A stretch of DNA of 32,395 nucleotides from Lingula anatina (Eukaryota; Brachiopoda; Lingulata; Lingulida; Lingulidae), in contig NW_019776080.1 of assembly GCF_001039355.2 (NCBI RefSeq), positions 245,812 through 278,206 of the forward strand, read 5' to 3'. The notes below the pieces were generated by a model. The model did not search any database, had not been told where the DNA came from, and worked only from the letters and a program-made list of their open reading frames with translations. The position numbers and the translations under genes are program-made. The first letter of the stretch is position 1; each line of letters opens with the position of its first letter. Below are positions 23,146-29,100 of the stretch, piece after piece.

Positions 23146-26100
23146 TTTTTTTTTTGGGGGGGGGGGGATCCTGCTCTGTAGCCTGCCTGTTTAAACTTAA
23201 TTTATTTAATGGTGATGGAAAAAGCTTGTACTCTTCATACTAATGTCACCCAACATGACAGGGTGCTGGTATTCTGATTACAGAATAGATGATATTCACC
23301 ATTGCTTGTTTAATTACATATACTAATTCTATAATCAGTTTATTTGTAATAATGATATGCACAGCCAATGTGATCCACTTTTCACTGTGTTGCACTTATG
23401 TCACTTGCATTATATTGTTTTTATAACATTAAAAAAATATATATATGTATTTTTGTTCACTGATCTTTTCATTGTAAAATAAATCATGGCATGTTGTATA
23501 TGGACAGATGCTACATTCTTTCTTTTAGAATTACATCATTAGAAGGAACTTACTGTGCTTTTTATGTTTTGGATAAAAGAATGACATCTTATGCCATTGA
23601 TTTTTCAGATATCCTTTATATGCTGTTTATATGCTTTATAAAAAAAGAGTGTAATCAGTAGAGAAGTAAACAAACCAAATACATTGTCGAGCGGTCTCTA
23701 CACATCCACTAAATAAACCTGACTTTCTGAATATTTTAGATCCAGCACAGTGAAATGCGTATCCGCCATCTTGAACAAGAGCTGGACACGACACAGAGAT
23801 ATCTAGATGAAAGTCGCACTGAGGTTGGTACAAAAAAAATGAAAAATGAACCAACAATTGATATTGTTTATCACTGTGGCATAAAAAGTGGAAAGATTGT
23901 TTCAAATGTATGTTGTGCACGTGATAGAAATATATTGATTGGTAAATTTGTGTGGTCTATATATTGTATAATTGGTGGTTTGATAAATTAGTTTTATATT
24001 GTTGTATGTTCAAAAATGGCTTTGGTTAACTAAATAATTATTGCTTTTGCTTTTTTCACAGAAAAAGGATTTATTTTTGTTATAAAACATACTTATGTTT
24101 AGTTACACTTCAGTAAATTTTTCTCTGTTTTTTATATTATATCATGCACCAAGCACCGATTTTGCTTTATTTCAAGGTGATTTGCCTTCATTTAAATAAT
24201 GTTTTCTTTGTTCATTGTTGCACAGATTTGTTTTTAATTTTATTTGTTTATATTTCCCTGGAAGATACTGGGAGACACTGACAGGATGATTTTTTTTCTA
24301 AAATCACAATTAAAATGATTTCATACCAACAGTCTCATTTATGTTGACATTTTTGTTTTGATTGTTTGTTTTAAAAAGTCAACGGAAAGATATATAACTT
24401 GAGCATTTTATTCACGTAGACATTTTTAAAGTATAACATTTTGGAAATTTAGAAAGAGAAAGCCAGTTTGTTGCACTGATATTTGAAATATTTTTTCTAA
24501 ATTTGGAGGACGTTGAAATAAAAAGAGTGTAATCAGGGCTCTAAAGAAAACTGTATTTGATTCATTAGAAAGAACTTTGATATTTGTGACTGATCAACCT
24601 GTTGTCAGTGCCTTCAGTTTGTATGTAACTGCCAATCTGGACAATGCCCCCCCCCCCCCCACCCCCCCCCCTCCCTTGCACCCCTGTTTTCACTTCTATT
24701 ATCCAACTAACTAATTGTGGTAGTTTTGTTTGATAATGTGAGCACTGACATTTGCATGTTAGCATGATGAGCATGTGGCAACTTATACTTCGGGTTAGTG
24801 AATGCCGTTATCAGGCTGTTGTTCTCTGGTGGAAGATTTCTATTATCTATTTCTGTCGCTCGGGGAACATGATCCAGGTCGCCAAGAAGTACTTTTATAA
24901 ATGAAATAAAATTGAGTTCTTGTGAAAAGGCAGTGAGAAAAAAAAGAAACAAAAACAAGATTGGAATATTTGTTATTCACACGTTTTCAAGCTCAAGAAA
25001 TGCTGTTCATTGTTGATTTTTTTCCCTTCCAAATTTCCAACACATTTTATAGCACAGCAACTTGTATATAAACTTAATGCCCTAAATCCCCCCCCTTTAA
25101 AGATGAAGGGGTGCTGTGGTGACAACAGGGTCATGTTGACCAGAAGGGTAACCCGTAGCGTGCATGCAGACCCCAATGTCTCTGTCTTTGTATGTATCTA
25201 GGTTAACACGCGGCAGGCTCAGATGGCGCGCATGGAAGGTGAGATGCACAGTCTGCAAACCAGGCATGCTGAGGCAGTCAGTCAGGTAACATTAACAATA
25301 ATAGTACAGTGGTAATGTGGTTTTTGTATTGTGTTGTATTGGATGCATTGTCTTAGTGAAAGTGATGATGTTGATGCTGTTAATGCTGCTGTTATAAGTC
25401 GGCTTACAGTGGGTTGTAGTTTTAACTTTTATTGTATTGTATTTGGTGCATTGGCTTCATAATGGTGTTGTTATTGCTGCAGTGATGATGATGATTATGT
25501 GTCAGGCTATCGAGCAAGGAAAATTGACAGGAATGGCAATAAAACATTTATTACTTCAAATATGGAGGCAATGCAGCAATAAATTGCTTGATTTTTTTTT
25601 TTTTTTTTTTTTTTGAGACTGGGAGTTGAGATGCTATTGCTATAAATGATTGCAAAGTTAACTGATGGCAAGCTAATGGCTTTTATACCAAACTTTAACA
25701 TACTTGACACATAAATACAAGGTATTTTAGGTAGTAGACCTAATTAATAAAACCATAGGTCCACAACCAGAAGTAAGAATCTGAATGCAAAGTTTGAAGT
25801 GTAGACTGCTTACAATAATTATTATGATAATTTGGAATTGAAAATCTTTTGATTCAAGTTTTTAGTTTAGGGCCATATTGTATTTTTTCTTCATTCATTA
25901 AGCCATTGCCCCTTGTAAATTAAAGAAAACTTCATATTCAATTTAATATAATATCAATGAACTTTTGTGCGTATGTGTGTGTGTGTGCGCGTTAACACAT
26001 GCCAATTGGGTGTTTAATTTACTAGGTGAAATATTATTAAACTATACTTAATTGGTTGATTTGGTATAATGATAGGTTAAAGAGAAAAGAAAAGATATGA

Positions 26101-29100
26101 TAGAAAGTAAAAAAATCACCTTGAATGGGAATGGATTCGACTACATTTGATAATAGTGCAAGCTATACATACAAGCACCCAACATGAATGGGAAAATGTC
26201 AAGAAAAACGTCATAGAACCTTTAGTAGGAACATTGTGGTGTCAGTGAAACCTTGTACAGCTAATAATATATATCCAATAGCTCTAACTAACTGATGTTA
26301 TATACCCTTACCTTGCCCTGCCACTGACTCTGATGAATAATTGTGATCTTATTTCAGTAGAATTACTAAGGTATCGTGGGAAATTGAAAGCTTACATAAC
26401 ATCCACTGCACAATTTTGCATTTTATGCTTCTTGAAGAAAAGAATCATGTTAAAAATGCGAAAGTTTGCCTCACTTTGCATGGTTTATACAAAACCTGTC
26501 CTAGAATAAACTGCATGGCATAAAGAATGATATCCCTGATAGCTTGAAATCACCGAAATTCCTATCACTCGTGGCAATCACTTCAAATGTAATTTTTTTT
26601 TAAAGAAGATCATAAAAAGTTTTTGCTTTTACTCAAGAACACAGTGGGTCAGATGGAAATAGATGTTCTGGCCCTGAGGTGCAAACGAAGCTTGACCATG
26701 CTACAGGTTGGTTAGTTAGCAGTCTGTTCTGGTGACCAGAAAGTTAATTTGTTCTAAAGAGTTGTTAAATATGTAATGATGATCTGTTGTTTCAAAAGTA
26801 TTTAACGGTTGTGAAAAATGATTTGAAAATTACAGAAGTTCACATATTCAAGGAAAAATTTGAATTGGGTTTATCAGTGGCATTTTCCCTACCTATGTCT
26901 TTGGCTCCCCCCCCCCCCNNNNNNNNNNNNNNNNNNNNNNNNNNNNNNNNNNNNNNNNNNNNNNNNNNNNNNNNNNNNNNNNNNNNNNNNNNNNNNNNNN
27001 NNNNNNNNNNNNNNNNNNNNNNNNNNNNNNNNNNNNNNNNNNNNNNNNNNNNNNNNNNNNNNNNNNNNNNNNNNNNNNNNNNNNNNNNNNNNNNNNNNNN
27101 NNNNNNNNNNNNNNNNNNNNNNNNNNNNNNNNNNNNNNNNNNNNNNNNNNNNNNNNNNNNNNNNNNNNNNNNNNNNNNNNNNNNNNNNNNNNNNNNNNNN
27201 NNNNNNNNNNNNNNNNNNNNNNNNNNNNNNNNNNNNNNNNNNNNNNNNNNNNNNNNNNNNNNNNNNNNNNNNNNNNNNNNNNNNNNNNNNNNNNNNNNNN
27301 NNNNNNNNNNNNNNNNNNNNNNNNNNNNNNNNNNNNNNNNNNNNNNNNNNNNNNNNNNNNNNNNNNNNNNNNNNNNNNNNNNNNNNNNNNNNNNNTATAT
27401 ATTTATTTATTTATTTTATTTATTTATTTATTTATTTATTTTTGAGAGGATGTTTCCTAAATATCTGTCAGTGAGATGTTAAATTTACCCACCAGTTATC
27501 CGTAATTTCCTTTATGCTGATATTTGGCAGTCTCTGTCTATGGGCACGTTAAAAAAAAAAATAAAAAAAAGGTGAGCAGTTCAGAAAGTACCAACATGGT
27601 TGACTGTAAAAGATCTGTCATATGTCATGATGATGTCCCTTTCGCCCGGTTTCTCATTATATGTGATAATGACGACAGCATGGCTTACACCACCAGGAAT
27701 ACAGCCAGCATCCAGCTCATGTAAAATGGCATGTCTGAGCACAGCTGGGGGGAAATTGCTTCTTTTCATTATTGGCCCTCAAGAGATTGTTTCAAGTGAC
27801 ATTTAATATTACCTAAAACCTTTGCTTTTATTTGGTTGTCAGGGAATCATACAGGGAATCCTATATATAAATATATATGACTTCAAGCTTTAAACAAGTA
27901 TTTTGTTATTGTCATGGGAGAACTTCCATTGATCTGTGATTTCGTAAGTTTTTTTTTTTTTCTCTCTCTCTGAGGCAAACATTACTATCTGCATAATGCA
28001 AAAAAAATCTATTTTCTGTAAAAGCAGGGATGACAATAGGTGCATTTCTGACTTCTAGGAACTAAAAATATCACTAAATGGCAGTCTCATCCCTGTTATA
28101 CTTGTCCATGTTATTGAACCATTTCCTGCTGTGATAGTGGGTGTATGTGAATTGACTAAATTCCAGATGATTAGCAGTGTTGTTGTCTGCTATTCAAGCA
28201 TAATGACAGTTTAACCATGGTCACCCACATTGCTTTTATATTATAAGATGATGTACATTTTGAAATATTTACTTTTTTGAGCATTAGTCTGCTCTTTCTA
28301 TTATTTTCAGTCATTTCACAGATTTTTCAAAAATGAAACCCATTTAACTTTTGAACAAAATTATTTCTGTATTGCCAAATTTTTTTTTTATCTGTGCGGA
28401 AGTTTACATGAGATTACTCAACATTCTGTCAGAAATTCTTAAAATCCACACTTGTAATATGTTTGTCAACAAGATTAAACTACTTTTAAACAGTTTCATT
28501 AATAATAAATGTTGCATTTTTTATGAAATGCACACAAAGCTCTTGGGATACAAAAAGCAAACATTCATGTTATCATGGTAAAAGGGGGAGCACATGTTAT
28601 TATCAGATAGCTCTTAGGGACTAATTAACCATGGGCTGAGCTAGGCTAAGCTTGCTCTACTAACTGCATGAGAAGTTACTAATTGGTGGTTCTAATCTCT
28701 GCTTTGTCCAGATTGACAAGTTACAAGAAAGCTTGGACAAATTGCAGGCTTCCTCTAAGGACACCAGGGACGCTTTGACCGCTGAGGTAAGAATGGTCAT
28801 TGGGTGGGACATTGTGCTGATTGTGTTAGATGTGAATGCTGAGGTGAGCTATGATTGTGTTAGATGTGACTGCAGAGGTGAACTGTGATTGTGTTAGATG
28901 GGACTGCAGAGATGAACTGTGATTGTGTTTGATGTGACTGCTGAGGTAAGTTGTGATTGTGTAAGATGTGACTGCAGAGGTGAACTGTGATTGTGTTAGA
29001 TGGGACTGCTGAGGTGAGCAAAGATTGTGGTAGATGTGACTGCTGAGGTGAACTGTAATTGTGTTAGATATGGCTGCTGAGGTGGACTGTGATTGTGTTA

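Noticed and set aside
26787-27482. 231- and 204-codon ORFs
   Set aside because: They run through the stretch of Ns and have no real sequence support.
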